NCBI GenBank assembly: GCA_009779495.1
Contig: WRED01000004.1
Span: 1-64,000, forward strand
DNA length: 64,000 nucleotides
DNA from: Oscillospiraceae bacterium
Lineage (GTDB): Bacteria; Bacillota; Clostridia; Oscillospirales; Acutalibacteraceae
Direction of reading: 5' to 3'
Part shown: piece after piece, positions 15,318-23,345 of the stretch
How positions within the stretch are numbered: the stretch's first letter is position 1
How the letters are laid out: each line of letters starts with the position of its first letter
The notes under the pieces: generated by a model
Seen by the model: the letters and a program-made list of their open reading frames with translations, nothing else
Databases searched by the model: none
Told to the model about the DNA's origin: nothing
Translations under genes and position numbers: made by a program

Positions 15318-15917
15318 CTATTTCGACCAAAATATATAATCCGCCGCCAAAACGGCTCTCGCGGGAGCGCCCTCCAGCCCGCCAAGCTTGACCGGCGCGG
15401 CCATGAGAAAGTAACGTCCCGGCTCGACCTGACTCAGGTCAAGCCCCTCCAGCACGGCGATGCCTCTGCTTAGAAAAGCCTTGTGCGGCCTTATTTGATT
15501 GCCGTGCGTTCCAATCGAGAGCGAGTCCGTGCCGATGAGCTTTAAGTTCAGCGCGGCGGCCTCCTCGGCGGCGCTGTCCATAAACCAGACCTGACCATTT
15601 CCCTTGATGAGGACGCGCTCGGAGCCTTTCGGAAAGCGGCGGTTGACGAATTCGCCCGTCACAGGCGAGTCCCTGACCTCGATGACGTCGCACGGCCCGA
15701 AGAACGCGTCGAGGCCGTATCGCTCGATCCCGCCGCCGCCCTCGATGAAGTGGAGCGGCGCGTCAACGTGAGTCCCCGTGTGGACGCAGGCGGATATGGC
15801 CGACAGGTTGCAGTCGGAGCCGCTTTCGATTGTGCGCAGCCACGAGACCTCCGGCTTAGGGTCGCCGCTGTAGATTTCGGAGGTCAGGAGGTCGCGTGAA
15901 ATATCAATCAGACGCAT
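15318..15917 (-). CDS. Cyclase / kynurenine-formamidase-like metal hydrolase
   Basis: A 199-aa member of the cyclase family (PF04199), zinc or manganese hydrolases of amide and lactam bonds that include KynB. The signature HTGTHVDAPLHF lies near residue 46 and a second His/Glu set near the C-terminus (around SIGTHGNQIRPHK and RGIAVLEGLDL). Length is usual. It lies 6 nt after the GyrI-like gene in a minus operon with prfB. No tryptophan-catabolism genes are nearby, so the substrate is unknown. Confidence 0.88.
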   Translation of the reverse strand: MRLIDISRDLLTSEIYSGDPKPEVSWLRTIESGSDCNLSAISACVHTGTHVDAPLHFIEGGGGIERYGLDAFFGPCDVIEVRDSPVTGEFVNRRFPKGSERVLIKGNGQVWFMDSAAEEAAALNLKLIGTDSLSIGTHGNQIRPHKAFLSRGIAVLEGLDLSQVEPGRYFLMAAPVKLGGLEGAPARAVLAADYIFWSK

Positions 15918-15923
15918 AGACTA

Positions 15924-16478
15924 TCATTCCTTTTCGACATAATGGCAGATATCCAAAATAACCTTGCCTCTTTTATCGGGGGCAGCGAAGCGCGGACAGG
16001 CATACCGCTCAAAAAACCAGCACGCGCCCTGATCGTCCGCGATGATTTTCATGCCCTGCTTTTCACAGCTTTTCGCGGCCAGGTGTTCTTTACAGTATAT
16101 ATAGCTCTCTTTGCCGTAAAGCCAGCCTACGCCAAGGTCGGACGCGGGGAAATCCACGAAGCCGTAGCCGTCGGGAACGCTTGTGTTTTCGGGGAAGAAC
16201 ATCCCGATCCAGTATTGGAAAGGTTCTTTGTCATCGCCGTCACCTTTCCAGCGCATAAGGCCGACGCAGGCGTCCGCGTTCTCAAAATCCGCTTTCGGGC
16301 AGGCTTCTTCAAGCAACTTAAACCAGCCGTTTGAGTGCCACTCACCCCATCTGATATCGAACATTCCATTTGGACCGCGGTCATGATCGCCGTACATTTT
16401 TCCGACGAAGCGCATAGCGGGGACGCTTTGACGGTAGGTTTTGATGACCTTTGGCTTTCTTTTAAGCTTCAGCGCCAT
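15924..16478 (-). CDS. GyrI-like small-molecule-binding domain protein
   Basis: A 184-aa protein resembling the GyrI-like/AraC effector-binding fold (two SHS2 units). Supporting blocks are VPAMRFVGKMYGDH near residue 20, FQYWIGMFFPENTSVPDGY near 88 and the VDFPASDLGVGWLYGKE strand-helix near 110. No DNA-binding domain is attached, so it is a stand-alone sensor or hydrolase. Members of this superfamily have been reported to hydrolyse electrophilic cyclopropane compounds, and a conserved acidic residue plus Trp/Tyr pocket would be needed. AGGAGA lies 7 nt before the ATG. It sits between a second GyrI-like gene and the cyclase. Confidence 0.75.
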   Translation of the reverse strand: MALKLKRKPKVIKTYRQSVPAMRFVGKMYGDHDRGPNGMFDIRWGEWHSNGWFKLLEEACPKADFENADACVGLMRWKGDGDDKEPFQYWIGMFFPENTSVPDGYGFVDFPASDLGVGWLYGKESYIYCKEHLAAKSCEKQGMKIIADDQGACWFFERYACPRFAAPDKRGKVILDICHYVEKE

Positions 16479-16489
16479 GACGACATCTC

Positions 16490-16975
16490 CTATTTCTTCT
16501 TAAATTTTACAGGCAGGAATATTTCCTGCTGCGCGATGCCCAAGGTATTCTGAATCGCGCCGCAACCGACCATGTGGCACATGCCCCTGTGGCCCGGGCG
16601 TTCGTCCTGTTCAAAAACACCGCTCTTTTTGATCCACCTGACCATGCCCTTGACTACTTTATTGAGGTCCTTGGAGTCGTTTTCGTCGGCAGTAGCTACG
16701 ACAAACAGGCCGCCCTCGTATTCGATGATCTCATAGGGCGCGCAATCCGCCTCGGTCACGCCGTCTTTGACGGCCCAAATCCAAACGCTCTTGTCATCTT
16801 CGTGCCACATAAAATCCGGGGACGCGTAGATCAGGTCTTTCCAGAAATGCCTGCGCGCCGTCATCCACTGGCCGAAGCCGCTTTCGCCGAAGAGTTCATC
16901 AAATGTCAGCAGTCCCGACGACACCGCGCGAAACGGCGGGATCTCGACGACGCGCGAGCCTTTTAATTTGCCCAT
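16490..16975 (-). CDS. Second GyrI-like / effector-binding domain protein
   Basis: A 161-aa protein with an N-terminal VVEIPPFRAVSSG strand, the segment YEIIEYEGGLFVVATADEND near residue 82, a following helix, and the terminal IAQQEIFLPVKF strand typical of effector-binding domains. It has several Trp residues that could line a pocket. It lacks a DNA-binding part. It begins 2 nt after the prfB stop and is followed by the other GyrI-like gene after 11 nt. The assignment rests on fold pattern only and is less secure than its neighbour's. Confidence 0.65.
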   Translation of the reverse strand: MGKLKGSRVVEIPPFRAVSSGLLTFDELFGESGFGQWMTARRHFWKDLIYASPDFMWHEDDKSVWIWAVKDGVTEADCAPYEIIEYEGGLFVVATADENDSKDLNKVVKGMVRWIKKSGVFEQDERPGHRGMCHMVGCGAIQNTLGIAQQEIFLPVKFKKK

Positions 16976-16977
16976 TT

Positions 16978-18102
16978 TTATGATCCGTCCTTTAGATTGC
17001 TCAAAGATTCCATTTTCAGATACGCGTTGATAAACCCGTCCAGATCCCCATCCATGACAGCGCCGATATTGCCAACCTCAAAGCCCGTGCGGTGATCCTT
17101 GGCGAGGGTGTACGGCATGAACACATAGGAGCGTATCTGGCTGCCCCACGCGATCTCTTTCTGCACGCCCTTGATGTCCTCGATCTTGTCCAGATGCTCG
17201 CGCTCCTTGATCTCGATGAGCTTTGACTTGAGCATGCGCAGCGCCACCTCGCGGTTCTGGTGCTGGCTGCGCTCCACCTGTGAGGACGTAACCAGCCCTG
17301 TCGGAATATGCGTGATGCGTATGGCGGAGGAGGTCTTGTTTACCTTCTGCCCGCCCGCGCCGCTGGCACGGAAGGCGTCCACCTTTAAGTCGTCCGGATT
17401 GATGTCGATTTTGATGGTGTCGTCGATCTCCGGCATGACCTCAAGCGACGCGAAAGATGTGTGCCTGCGCCCGGACGAATCAAAGGGCGATATACGGACA
17501 AGCCTGTGCACGCCAGACTCGCTTTTGAGGTAGCCGTAGGCGTTGAGTCCCTCCACCAAAAGCACGGCGGATTTCAGCCCGGCCTCGTCGCCGTCGAGAA
17601 AGTCAACCATGGAGCACTTGAAGCCGTGACGCTCCGCCCAGCGGCTGTACATGCGCACGAGCATCTCGGCCCAGTCCTGCGCTTCCGTGCCGCCCGCGCC
17701 GGCGTGAAAGGTCAGGATGGCGTTTTTTGCGTCGTATTCGCCGGTGAGCAGCGTGCTTAAAGTCTGCGACTCAAGCTCCGCGGCAAATGAGCCGATACCG
17801 GCGCGGCACTCGGGGAGCAGATCAAGATCGCCCTCCTCGTCCGACAGCTCGATCATGATAAGCGTATCGTCGTAGCTGCTTTTCAGCGACTCAAAGGCGG
17901 CTATTTTATTTTTCATCGCGCTGATTTTTTGCAGTACCTTTTGGGAGCTTTGCGGGTCGTTCCAAAAATCCCCATCGGAGGTCTGGTCCTCCAAAAGCGC
18001 GATCTCCCGGCGCGTTTCCTCAAGCCCCAGCGCGTCGCGGAGGTCGTCCAGTTTTTTGCTGTAGTCGAGCAGTTCGAGCTTCAGTTCTTCAAATTGCAGC
18101 AT
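16978..18102 (-). CDS. prfB: Peptide chain release factor 2
   Basis: A 374-aa class I release factor that ends translation at UGA and UAA. It has the SPF codon-reading loop (RISPFDSSGRRHTSF, near residue 205) and the GGQ catalytic loop (GAGGQKVNKTSSAIR, near 250). The whole protein, including the N-terminal helices, is one open frame: where most RF2 genes carry CTTTGAC, this one reads GGG CTT GAG GAA, so no programmed frameshift is needed. AGGAG precedes the ATG. It leads a minus operon into the GyrI-like and cyclase genes. Confidence 0.96.
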   Translation of the reverse strand: MLQFEELKLELLDYSKKLDDLRDALGLEETRREIALLEDQTSDGDFWNDPQSSQKVLQKISAMKNKIAAFESLKSSYDDTLIMIELSDEEGDLDLLPECRAGIGSFAAELESQTLSTLLTGEYDAKNAILTFHAGAGGTEAQDWAEMLVRMYSRWAERHGFKCSMVDFLDGDEAGLKSAVLLVEGLNAYGYLKSESGVHRLVRISPFDSSGRRHTSFASLEVMPEIDDTIKIDINPDDLKVDAFRASGAGGQKVNKTSSAIRITHIPTGLVTSSQVERSQHQNREVALRMLKSKLIEIKEREHLDKIEDIKGVQKEIAWGSQIRSYVFMPYTLAKDHRTGFEVGNIGAVMDGDLDGFINAYLKMESLSNLKDGS

Positions 18103-18193
18103 ATATTACTCCTAATTCCACATGTGTAGAGGGTCAATAATAATTATTATATAAAAATTTTCTGAAAAAGTAAAGAAACTTTTTATATAATGA

Positions 18194-18222
18194 TTGAAAT
18201 TTGTAAAAGAAAAATGTATAAT
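18194..18222 (+). promoter_or_regulatory. Promoter of the RING/zinc-ribbon gene
   Basis: TTGAAA (18194-18199), a 17-nt spacer and TATAAT (18217-18222) lie 50 nt upstream of the ATG. Confidence 0.75.
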
Positions 18223-18271
18223 CAAATAAACAGCCAATAAATTGAATTGATTTTTCAGAAAACGGAGAATT

Positions 18272-19261
18272 ATGCGTTACGAAAACGACATCTGCATGTC
18301 ATGCAGCAATAAGTTTGATCAAGACGACGACGTGGTGGTCTGTCCTGTTTGCGGAACGCCTCAGCACCGCCGCTGCTGGCAGGAGAACGGGCGCTGCGTA
18401 AACGAGCTGCGCCACATCGAGGGTTACGTCTGGACCGAGCCGGACGACGGCAAGCACGGCGAGGACGCGTTTGATCCGAAAACCGATCTCGGGAACGTGT
18501 GCCCGAACTGCGGCACGAACAATCCCGGAAACGCGCTTGTGTGCCGCGAGTGCGGATTCGCGTTCGGCGCGCCACGGGTAAATCCGTTCGCTCCGGCGGG
18601 CGGCGGCGAGGATGACGACGGCACGTATTTTATGCGCGGGGTAGACGCGGCGCCGGACGAGACGATTGACGGCGTCCCGATCAAGGACGCGGCGATGTAT
18701 GTCCGGGTCAAGGCGTATAAGTATATACCGCGCTTCATCAGGGCGTCCGTGAGCGGTCGAAAAGTCGGCTGGAACTGGAGCGCGTTTATATTTGCGCCGT
18801 TTTGGTTCTTCTACAGAAAGATATATAAGGGCGGGGCGATGTTTTTAGGGCTTATGCTGGCGCTCATGCTGCTCCTGTCAATACCGGCGTCAAGGGTGCG
18901 GAGGGATTTGGACGAGGTGGTGACAAAGCATATATCCATCACCGGCGAAATGACGGAGGGGGATATTCGGGAAAGCGTTGAAAGCTTGCCGGACGAGGTG
19001 AAGGTGGAGATCGTGGCGCTCATGGCGAAATACCTGCTGATCGTTGCCATGATGTTTTTGCCGAATATACCGGCGGCGCTGTTCGCCGACTATATGTACA
19101 AAAATAAAATGCGCAGGGATTTCGAGACGCTGAAAAAAGGTGTGGACGACGACGGCTTGTTCAAAATGCTGCTGATGCGGCGCGGCGGCGTTTCGTTGCT
19201 TTCGATGTTCGGCTCGTATATGCTTGTCGGCGCGTTTTTGAATTTGACGTTATATATTTAG
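18272..19261 (+). CDS. RING-like, zinc-ribbon membrane protein (DUF2628)
   Basis: A 329-aa protein with three parts. Residues 7-37 form a prokaryotic RING-like zinc finger (CMSC...CPVCGTPQHRRCW). Residues 71-95 form a zinc ribbon (CPNCGTNNPG...CREC). The C-terminal half is DUF2628-like, starting at SGRKVGWNWSAFIFAPFWFFYRKIY and carrying about three membrane helices (near 190-205, 250-270 and 310-328). Such proteins are common in Clostridia and their role is unknown; scaffolding or quality control at the membrane is a guess. It has its own promoter and a GGAG site 5 nt before the ATG. Confidence 0.85.
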   Translation: MRYENDICMSCSNKFDQDDDVVVCPVCGTPQHRRCWQENGRCVNELRHIEGYVWTEPDDGKHGEDAFDPKTDLGNVCPNCGTNNPGNALVCRECGFAFGAPRVNPFAPAGGGEDDDGTYFMRGVDAAPDETIDGVPIKDAAMYVRVKAYKYIPRFIRASVSGRKVGWNWSAFIFAPFWFFYRKIYKGGAMFLGLMLALMLLLSIPASRVRRDLDEVVTKHISITGEMTEGDIRESVESLPDEVKVEIVALMAKYLLIVAMMFLPNIPAALFADYMYKNKMRRDFETLKKGVDDDGLFKMLLMRRGGVSLLSMFGSYMLVGAFLNLTLYI

Positions 19262-19265
19262 GACC

Positions 19266-19300
19266 ATGTCTAAAGTCTACAATTTAAAATCTAATATCTA
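19266..19300 (-). repeat. TAGANNN heptamer array
   Basis: Read on the minus strand, five 7-nt units follow one another: TAGATAT, TAGATTT, TAAATTG, TAGACTT, TAGACAT. The array ends 4 nt before the galU ribosome site. Confidence 0.7.
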
Positions 19301-19318
19301 AATTTGGAGGATTTTACA

Positions 19319-20194
19319 ATGAAAGTTAAAAAAGCTGTGATTCCGGCGGCGGGACTCGGGACAAGGGTTCTGCCCGCGTCGAAAGCCGTGCCGAAGGAGA
19401 TGCTGAACATCGTCGACAAACCGGCGATACAGTATCTGGTTGAGGAGGCGGCGGCGGCCGGCGTCGAGGACATACTGATCATCACCAACCGCGGCAAGGG
19501 CGTTATAGAGGATCACTTCGACCACGCCTTTGAGCTGGAAAAGAACCTTGAGGGCAACCCGGCAAAGGCGGAGATACTGGAGCAGCTGCGCTCTATCGCG
19601 AATCTCGCGAACGTATACTTCATCCGTCAGAAGGTGACGAAAGGGCTTGGCCACGCGGTGCTCTGCGCCAAATCTTTCGTCGGAAACGAGCCGTTCGCGG
19701 TGCTTTACGGCGACGACGTGATCATTTCCGAGGATCCCGTAACGGCGCAGCTCTGCCGCGTGTACGAGGAATTCGGCTGCGGCGCAGCAGGGGTACAGAC
19801 GTGCTCGGAGGAGGACATACAGAAGTATTGCACTTTGGATGTAACGCCGGTGCGCGCTAACCTGATGGCGGTGCGTAACATTATAGAGAAGCCGTCAAAG
19901 GATCAGATCCTGTCGCTGTACGCGATTTTGGGCCGCCTTGTGCTTACGCCGGAGATTTTCCCGATTTTGGAGGACGGACTCGGCAGGCTCGCGCAGGGAG
20001 AGTTCTATCTGACGGATTCTCTGGCTGCGCTGGGCCGGCAGGGCAAGATGATGGCCGTGGATTTCGATGGCACGCGTTACGATATGGGCAACAAGCTGGG
20101 CGTCATGATGGCGAACTGCGAGGTCGCGCTTACGCACCCGGAGATCGGCGAGGACTTCAAAAAGTACATCAAAGAACTGGTGAAAACGCTGTAA
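19319..20194 (+). CDS. galU: UTP-glucose-1-phosphate uridylyltransferase
   Basis: A 291-aa enzyme that makes UDP-glucose for surface polymers and galactose use. The nucleotide-binding VIPAAGLGTRVLPASKAVPKE near residue 7 (split here as VIPAAGLGTR and LPASKAVPKE), the VLYGDDVI metal site near 130, the NIIEKPSKDQ block near 185 and the FDGTRYDMGNK end are all present. ATG 19319 follows GGAGG by 8 nt; the in-frame TTG at 19304 overlaps that site and is rejected. It is preceded by a heptamer array and has no terminator that I could identify. Confidence 0.96.
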   Translation: MKVKKAVIPAAGLGTRVLPASKAVPKEMLNIVDKPAIQYLVEEAAAAGVEDILIITNRGKGVIEDHFDHAFELEKNLEGNPAKAEILEQLRSIANLANVYFIRQKVTKGLGHAVLCAKSFVGNEPFAVLYGDDVIISEDPVTAQLCRVYEEFGCGAAGVQTCSEEDIQKYCTLDVTPVRANLMAVRNIIEKPSKDQILSLYAILGRLVLTPEIFPILEDGLGRLAQGEFYLTDSLAALGRQGKMMAVDFDGTRYDMGNKLGVMMANCEVALTHPEIGEDFKKYIKELVKTL

Positions 20195-20300
20195 AAAAAA
20201 CGCTGTAAGATCGCGGCGGCGCGCGAACCCGAAACCATGCTCTATAATATAATGTAATGCATGTTGCACAACTCGAAAATGTTAAAGCATTATTATTTTA

Positions 20301-20341
20301 TAAAGATTTCAATAAAATGTTTTTTAAAGATTTCAATAAAA
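20301..20341 (+). repeat. Direct repeat upstream of a strong promoter
   Basis: TAAAGATTTCAATAAAA occurs twice (20301-20317 and 20325-20341), exactly 24 nt apart, ending 4 nt before the -35 hexamer. The position suits an AT-rich UP-element or a regulator site. Confidence 0.65.
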
Positions 20342-20345
20342 AGGC

Positions 20346-20374
20346 TTGAAATCAGGCAAAATTTATGATATAAT
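20346..20374 (+). promoter_or_regulatory. Strong promoter of the 20472 secreted protein
   Basis: TTGAAA (20346-20351), a 17-nt spacer and TATAAT (20369-20374) follow the AT-rich direct repeat. The promoter would give a 90-nt untranslated leader. Confidence 0.85.
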
Positions 20375-20396
20375 CACGTTGCCTAGATGCTGGATC

Positions 20397-20424
20397 GGTG
20401 AGATTCCGCTCGAGCAATCTCACC
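20397..20424 (+). promoter_or_regulatory. 5' leader hairpin
   Basis: A perfect 9-bp stem, GGTGAGATT / AATCTCACC, lies 47 nt upstream of the start codon and well clear of the ribosome site. It resembles 5' hairpins that stabilise abundant mRNAs. Confidence 0.6.
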
Positions 20425-20471
20425 CTGAAAGTAAACTTAAACAGGTAAATTTTATCAAGGGAGGAAAAAAC

Positions 20472-22022
20472 ATGCAGAAAATCATCGCAGCCATTCTGGC
20501 TCTGCTCATGTCCCTCTTTGGGTCGTTCTTCCCGGGCCTTATCCCCGATGACGGGGATCCCGGAATAACGCAGGGACAATGGCTCGCAGCTCTGGTGACA
20601 GAGTTCGGAATGGACGGAGACGCCGCGGCGGCCAGTGTCGACGCCTTGGCAAAGGTAGCAGCCGACTGGGGAATTATCAACGGTGCGGTTGACCTCAACG
20701 CAAAGGCCACGAACGCGTTCATCGCCAACACGCTGAAGAACACGATCGCGGACGATCTCTCCAGTCTCGGCCTCATCAACAACAACAAGAAAGCCACCCA
20801 GGCGAAAGCCGTTGCGTGGCTGACGGCGGCGAAGGACATTTGGGCCAACAGGAGCTTTTCGGATACTCCGAAAGCCGATGTCACCACCAACGCCGCGGGC
20901 GACCTTGAGAAGGTCGACTTTGAAGCGAGCTTCGCGCCTGACCTCACAAAGGCTCAGGTTCTCGGTCCCGACGGCGAGCTGATCCAGGAAGCTGCTGACG
21001 GCGCGGCTGTTGCCGAAGTGAACTTCGCGAAAGATCTCCTCGACAAGGGCATCGACCTTGCGAAAGGCGCCGCGAAGGACTTCCTCGCGAACCCGAAAAT
21101 CAGCTTCAGCGTAAGCGGCATCAACATCAGCGCGGCTTACACTGACGGCCGCGTAGACATCGGCGTCGGCGGCAACGTTGCTGACGGAGTCAAGATCGAG
21201 AAGTACTATACGCTTTCCAACATCAATGTTGACGCGAAGTACAACGCGAACCTTGCTCTGCTCAAGATCAACGAAGCTTATGTCAAGATGGACTATGATC
21301 TCGTGGAAACAACGGTTATCACCGGCTCCTATGCCGCTTCCGTCGTTCCGGGAGCGCCGTCTGACAGCGCCGCTGATTTCCTGACGCAGGTCAAGCAGAG
21401 CCTCGGCAACCTCAAGCTCGTCAAGGGCGGCGGGATCAAGGTGAACATTTTCACTTTCACGTATCCCATTGGCCCGACAGGCATCATGTTTGAGATGAAC
21501 GTTTCGCTTACCATTTCCGCAGTCGGCCGTATCGAGATCATCGTTTCGTCAAACGAGACGAAGGGCTACGAAATCATCAACAACAAGGGCCGGTACATTT
21601 CCGAGACCACTATTGTTGACAGGCTCTACAACATCTCCGGTGACTTCCAGGTCGTTCTCGGCCTTGATCTTGGCATCTCCGTATTCGGCATCAAGATCAT
21701 CGACGTGGCGTTCCAGGGCGGAATCGGCGCTTATGTTCTGACGAAGATCTTCAACAAGGCGACAGGCGAGGCGGACGTCATTGACATCCCGCTTGACATC
21801 GCGGTTGAGGTATCCACCGGCCTTGACTCGCTTGCCAACCTGGCTTTCTGCGCTAACGTACAGCTGTACGGAATCCTGAGGATCTCGGTTGGCGAAAACA
21901 GTATCCTCGCGAGCATCGGCCTCAAGAAAGCCTGGACGATCTACGACAGGAGCAACGGCGTATTTGCCGAGCTTCATATCGAGAACACCGGCATTGTTGA
22001 CTCCTGCACATACGCAGCGTAA
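20472..22022 (+). CDS. Large secreted protein, probably abundant
   Basis: A 516-aa exported protein of unknown function. ATG 20472 follows GGGAGGAAAAAAC; the frame is open 42 codons further up but that part spans the promoter. A short hydrophobic signal (QKIIAAILALLMSLFGSFF) leads to an Ala-rich helical domain (about 35-140) reminiscent of an S-layer-homology-type helix bundle: GQWLAALVTEFGM, then DLNAKATNAFIAN. The rest (150-516) is beta-rich, with repeated strands such as INISAAYTDGRVDIGVGG. There is no anchor. The strong promoter, leader hairpin and marked preference for C-ending codons (aac, atc) point to high expression, so a cell-surface or matrix protein is plausible. Confidence 0.75.
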   Translation: MQKIIAAILALLMSLFGSFFPGLIPDDGDPGITQGQWLAALVTEFGMDGDAAAASVDALAKVAADWGIINGAVDLNAKATNAFIANTLKNTIADDLSSLGLINNNKKATQAKAVAWLTAAKDIWANRSFSDTPKADVTTNAAGDLEKVDFEASFAPDLTKAQVLGPDGELIQEAADGAAVAEVNFAKDLLDKGIDLAKGAAKDFLANPKISFSVSGINISAAYTDGRVDIGVGGNVADGVKIEKYYTLSNINVDAKYNANLALLKINEAYVKMDYDLVETTVITGSYAASVVPGAPSDSAADFLTQVKQSLGNLKLVKGGGIKVNIFTFTYPIGPTGIMFEMNVSLTISAVGRIEIIVSSNETKGYEIINNKGRYISETTIVDRLYNISGDFQVVLGLDLGISVFGIKIIDVAFQGGIGAYVLTKIFNKATGEADVIDIPLDIAVEVSTGLDSLANLAFCANVQLYGILRISVGENSILASIGLKKAWTIYDRSNGVFAELHIENTGIVDSCTYAA

Positions 22023-22078
22023 ACGGCCGCGCGTGTTAGCGAGCGACGCACCTAACTCAATTGCATAACTAATAAAGA

Positions 22079-22111
22079 CGGCGGTCGGATTTTTGTCCGG
22101 CCGCTGTTTTT
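22079..22111 (+). terminator. Rho-independent terminator
   Basis: CGGCGGTCGGA (22079-22089) pairs with TCCGGCCGCTG (22096-22106) with two non-canonical positions, followed by T5. Confidence 0.8.
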
Positions 22112-22215
22112 GTTGTAATAAAAATCCATCGGCGCAGTCGGCGGATTTTTATTTTGCATATTTTTACGGGCAAATGACAACAATAAACATAAATATTAAG
22201 CAAAGAGGTTTTGTC

Positions 22216-22584
22216 ATGGATATTGTTATGGATCTGCTCAAAGCGTTTTTTGTCGGCGGACTGATCTGCCTGATTGGTCAAATACTGATTGACCTCACGA
22301 AGCTGACGCCCGGAAAGATACTCGTCGGCTTTGTCGTGCTGGGCGTGTTTTTGGGCGCTGTCGGCGCGTATGAGCCTATCGAAAAGTGGGCGGGAGCCGG
22401 CGCGACTGTTCCGCTCACGGGCTTTGGGTACGCTCTTGTCCGGGGGACGAAAGAGATCATAGACCGGGACGGGCTTCTGGGCGTGATCACGGGTCCGATG
22501 GCAGCAGGCGCGGCCGGAATCATGGCGGCGGTTCTCAGCGGGCTGCTCGTATCGTTCATCGCGAAGCCGAAAGAAAAACAATAG
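22216..22584 (+). CDS. spoVAE: Stage V sporulation protein AE
   Basis: A 122-aa membrane protein of the SpoVA channel that moves dipicolinic acid across spore membranes. It matches SpoVAEb from end to end: FVGGLICLIGQILIDLTKLTP, GVFLGAVGAYEPI, GAGATVPLTGFGYALV and GVITGPMAAGAAGI, with three to four membrane helices. ATG 22216 with AAAGAGG 6 nt upstream is chosen; the frame is open further up through the preceding terminator. Unusually, spoVAC and spoVAD are not next to it, so it is either a lone copy or the operon is split in this genome. Confidence 0.93.
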   Translation: MDIVMDLLKAFFVGGLICLIGQILIDLTKLTPGKILVGFVVLGVFLGAVGAYEPIEKWAGAGATVPLTGFGYALVRGTKEIIDRDGLLGVITGPMAAGAAGIMAAVLSGLLVSFIAKPKEKQ

Positions 22585-22594
22585 TCAACAACAA

Positions 22595-22630
22595 AAAGAC
22601 GTATCTCATTTTAGTTTGAGATACGTCTTT
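22595..22630. terminator. Bidirectional terminator
   Basis: AAAGACGTATCTCA (22595-22608) and TGAGATACGTCTTT (22617-22630) form a perfect 14-bp stem flanked by A and T runs. It separates spoVAE from the convergent small membrane protein. Confidence 0.92.
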
Positions 22631-22644
22631 AATAGATTTTTTGA

Positions 22645-22878
22645 TTATTCAGCAGTCGGTTCTTCTGTGACAACCGATTCTTCTTCTACGACTTCCTCAG
22701 CGGGAACTTCGTCACAGCACTCCTCGCAGTCGCAGCACTCGCAGGGAACAAATTCCTCACAAGCGCACTCCTTACGCGCGGTGAACTTCTTGATCGCGAA
22801 ATAAATCCCTGCCGCCGCGCCTGCTGCGGCAACGATTATAGCGATCACCTTGAGAGCTTTCTTCAGACAATTACACAC
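22645..22878 (-). CDS. Small Cys-rich single-pass membrane protein
   Basis: A 77-aa protein. Residues 1-8 hold two cysteines, residues 10-32 are a membrane helix (VIAIIVAAAGAAAGIYFAI), and the outer or inner tail carries a dense cysteine cluster (CACEEFVPCECCDCEECC) followed by an acidic Glu/Val-rich end. GTG 22878 is preferred because AAGGAGG lies 7 nt upstream; the TTG at 22887 is directly against that site. The CxC and CC pattern suggests metal binding or disulfides, but no family is recognised. It lies downstream of rpsT, separated by a long hairpin. Confidence 0.65.
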   Translation of the reverse strand: MCNCLKKALKVIAIIVAAAGAAAGIYFAIKKFTARKECACEEFVPCECCDCEECCDEVPAEEVVEEESVVTEEPTAE

Positions 22879-22906
22879 ACCCGTCAACCTCCTTATTTCT
22901 TTATTG

Positions 22907-22954
22907 TGAATTCTTAACTTAATACCGCGCCGTTTTGTGGCGGGTAAGAATTCA
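22907..22954 (-). terminator. Hairpin after rpsT
   Basis: TGAATTCTTA (22907-22916) and TAAGAATTCA (22945-22954) form a 10-bp stem with an inner GC-rich pairing. It starts at the base after the rpsT stop. No clear T-run follows, so it may act as an mRNA 3' stabiliser or a weak terminator. Confidence 0.5.
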
Positions 22955-23209
22955 TTAATTGTTGAGAAGCTTTGCGACGGCCGACTTTTTATGAGCGGCG
23001 TTATTCTTGTGGATAAGGCCTTTCGCGCAGGCCTGATCGATCTTCTTGATCGCGGCTTTGGCGACGGCTTCCTTGTCGGCAGCGTTCGTATCAGCGGCGA
23101 GACGAGCCTTTTTGATCGCGGTTTTCATCGCGGAATTCGTAGATTTATTGCGCAACGCTTTTGCCTTGTTCACTTTCACGCGTTTTTCGGCCGATTTTAT
23201 ATTGGGCAT
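22955..23209 (-). CDS. rpsT: 30S ribosomal protein S20
   Basis: An 84-aa ribosomal protein that binds 16S rRNA. It begins MPNIKSAEKRVKVNKAKALR and continues with the Ala/Lys-rich helices (SAMKTAIKKARLA; AAIKKIDQACAKGLIHKNNA; AHKKSAVAKLL). ATG 23209 has GGAGGTG upstream; the 16 extra upstream codons are not conserved. It is divergent from gpr, close to the rpsT/gpr/spoIIP neighbourhood of Bacillus. Confidence 0.97.
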   Translation of the reverse strand: MPNIKSAEKRVKVNKAKALRNKSTNSAMKTAIKKARLAADTNAADKEAVAKAAIKKIDQACAKGLIHKNNAAHKKSAVAKLLNN

Positions 23210-23345
23210 AACGGGACACCTCCTTCTTTCGGACTCTACAGGTAAGTAGTTTACCATAAAAAAACGAAAAAAGCAAGTAAAAGTTTAAAAAAATCTATGA
23301 AGTGTCAAAACTTACAGAAAAACTTGAAAAGGATGGACCATAATT

